This document shows, one piece after another, positions 62,534-64,000 of a DNA stretch of 64,000 nt. The notes under the pieces are model-generated. The model was not told the origin of the DNA. It saw nothing but the letters and a program-made list of their open reading frames with translations, and did no database searches. Where the stretch lies: NCBI RefSeq assembly GCF_051020985.1, contig NW_027475134.1, forward strand, positions 4,836,001-4,900,000, in the 5' to 3' direction. The stretch comes from Nomia melanderi (Eukaryota; Arthropoda; Insecta; Hymenoptera; Halictidae). Positions within the stretch are counted from its first letter, which is position 1. Every line of letters starts with the position of its first letter. The translations under genes and the position numbers were made by a program.

Positions 62534-63735
62534 CTCAGGGTCAGTGAAAAATCCAATATATATCTGGTGATATCTCGGGTGCTATTACAGATAGCGCAAT
62601 AAATCAAAGTGCAATGTCTGTAGGAGGCCCTGGCGCATGAATCTGTGCAGCGGGAACGACCTCGGGCCACCAGGGGCCCAGAAAACCACAGTCTCATGTG
62701 GCCGGACACTCAGGGTCAGGGAAAAATCCATTATATATCTGGTGATATATCGGGTGCCATTAGAGATAGCTCGATAAATCAAAGTGCATTGTCTGCAGGA
62801 GGCCCTGACGCATGAACCTGTGCAGCGGGAACGACCTCGGACCACCAGGGGCCGATAAAACCACCGTCTCATGGGGCCGGACACTCAGGGTCAGGGGAAA
62901 ATCCAATATATATCTGGTGATATCTCGGGTGCTATTACAGATAGCGCAATAAACCAAGGTGAATTATCTGCAGGAGGCCCTGGCGCATGAATCTGTGCAG
63001 CGGGAACGACCTCGGGCCACCAGGGGCTGAGAAAACGACCGTCTCATGGGGCCGGACACTCAGGGTCAGTGAAAAATCCAGTATATATCTGGTGATATCT
63101 CGGGTGCTATTAGAGATAGCGCAATAAACCAAAGTGAATTATCTGCAGGAGGCGCTGGCGCATGAATCTGTGCAGCGGGAACGTCCTCGGACCTCCAGGG
63201 GCCGAGACAACCACAGTCTCATGGGGCCGGACACTCAGGGTCAGGGGAAAATCCAATATATATCTGGTGATATCTCGGGTGCTATTACAGATAGCGCAAT
63301 AAATCAAAGTGCATTGTCTGTAGGAGGCCCTGGCGCATGAATCTGTGCAGCGGGAACGACCTCGGACCATCAGGGGCCGAAAAAACCACAGTCTCATGGG
63401 GCCGGACACTCATGGTCAGGGTAAAATCCAATATATATCTGGTGATATCTCGGGTGCTATTACAGATAGCGCAATAAATCAAAGTGCATTGTCTGTAGGA
63501 GGCCCTGGCGCATGAATCTGTGCAGCGGGAACGACCTCTGACCACAAGAGGCCGAGAAAACCACCGTCTCAAGGGGCCGGACACTCAGGGTCGAGGAAAA
63601 ATCCAATATATATCTGGTGATATCTCGGGTGCTATTACAGATAGCGCGATAAATCAAAGTGCATTGTCTGTAGGAGGCACAGGCGAATGAGTCTGTGCAG
63701 CAGGAACGACCTCGAACCACCAGGGGCCGAGAAAA

Positions 63736-63782
63736 TTACAGATATTCGGAATCCGTCACCCAAGGTCATGTGAAAATCCAGC
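63736..63782. repeat. V-type divergent tract, copy 9
   Basis: Counterpart of copy 8 in the 22-monomer copy (offset 3,851), with the same GGCACAGGCG upstream change. Confidence 0.88.
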
Positions 63783-63967
63783 ATATATCTGGTGATATTT
63801 CGGGTGCTATTATAGATAGCGCAATAAACCAAAGTGAATTATCTGCAGGAGGCCCTGGCGCATGAATCTGTGCAGCGGGAACGTCCTCGGACCTCCAGGG
63901 GCCGAGACAACCACCGTCTCATGGGGCCGGGCACTCAGGGTCAGGGTAAAATCCAATATATATCTGG

Positions 63968-64000
63968 TGATATCTCGGGTGCTATTACAGATAGCGCAAT
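63968..64000. repeat. Partial satellite monomer at right window edge
   Basis: The last 33 bases are the first 33 positions of the monomer (EcoRV site, first dyad, then GCGCAAT). The array continues beyond the window. Confidence 0.95.

Larger units (their letters stand above)
1..64000. repeat. Satellite DNA array, 175-bp monomer, 365 complete copies
   Basis: The same unit recurs every 175 bp across the whole window. The landmark TGATATCTCGGGTGCTATTA begins at 89 in the first complete copy and at 63968 in the last, partial one. The distance is 365 x 175 + 4, and the +4 is fully accounted for by 19 small indels that I traced. Hand consensus: 175 bp, 92 G+C, 8 CpG. No unique sequence, transposon or N-gap breaks the array. 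The unit length is close to one nucleosome plus linker, as in many centromeric satellites (known of the class; centromere identity here is inference). I do not recognise the family. Strand is arbitrary. Confidence 0.98.
62534..64000. repeat. Second copy of the 22-monomer unit, cut by window end
   Basis: Matches 58683-60149 to the last base of the window. The one difference I found is GGGGCCCAG (62677) against GGGGCCTAG (58826). The offset 3,851 is 22 x 175 + 1. The extra base is the inserted G near 60370, which lies between the two copies. The full extent of the duplication is outside the window. Confidence 0.88.

Noticed and set aside
1..64000. CRISPR array
   Set aside because: There are no unique spacers. 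The repeat unit is continuous and 175 bp long, with no cas genes.

Overview
The 64 kb window is one uninterrupted tandem satellite array. A monomer of 175 bp repeats from the first base to the last: 365 complete copies (89-63967) plus an 88-bp partial copy at the left edge and a 33-bp partial copy at the right edge. I see no protein-coding gene, RNA gene, transposable element, unique spacer or CRISPR array. Both strands carry many short open frames, but these are the same 175-bp unit read over and over. Because 175 is not a multiple of three, every frame shifts by one base per monomer.

This organisation (megasatellite-scale array, nucleosome-sized unit, nested higher-order duplications) points to eukaryotic centromeric, pericentromeric or other heterochromatic DNA. 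I do not recognise the monomer as a named family and cannot place the species. A hand-derived consensus has about 53% GC and 8 CpG per monomer. It contains no TTCG on either strand, so it has no mammalian-type CENP-B box.

Layout: (1) 1-6.65 kb, monomers that differ from each other at many sites, with only one short long-range copy. (2) 6.65-13.86 kb, short local duplications (1, 2, 8, 11 and 13 monomers apart). (3) 13.86-30.2 kb, large blocks P, Q and R. P1 (13.86-16.15) recurs as P2 (21.73-24.02). Q1 (16.57-18.33) recurs as Q2 (18.85-20.60), 13 monomers later. R1 and R2 (24.26 and 27.58 kb) are 19 monomers apart. (4) 30.2-47.9 kb, successive local duplications 7, 10, 7, 10 and 8 monomers apart. 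(5) 47.5-58.4 kb, a tandem duplication of 31 monomers (5,425 bp) with five substitutions found. (6) 58.4-64 kb, a copy 22 monomers apart, cut by the window end.

Three themes run through the array. Length is tightly held: I traced 19 indels of 1-2 bp in 365 monomers, which collapse to about ten independent events, with a net drift of only +4 bp over 64 kb. Each rare indel serves as a lineage tag showing which blocks were copied. A divergent monomer type (V), with about 19 substitutions packed into some 50 bp, occurs nine times, and two chimeric monomers carry only half of it, which records recombination inside a monomer. Each monomer also carries two short dyads and a 10-bp-spaced direct repeat. 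Their function, if any, is unknown. All counts here were made by eye and by phase bookkeeping, not by alignment software.
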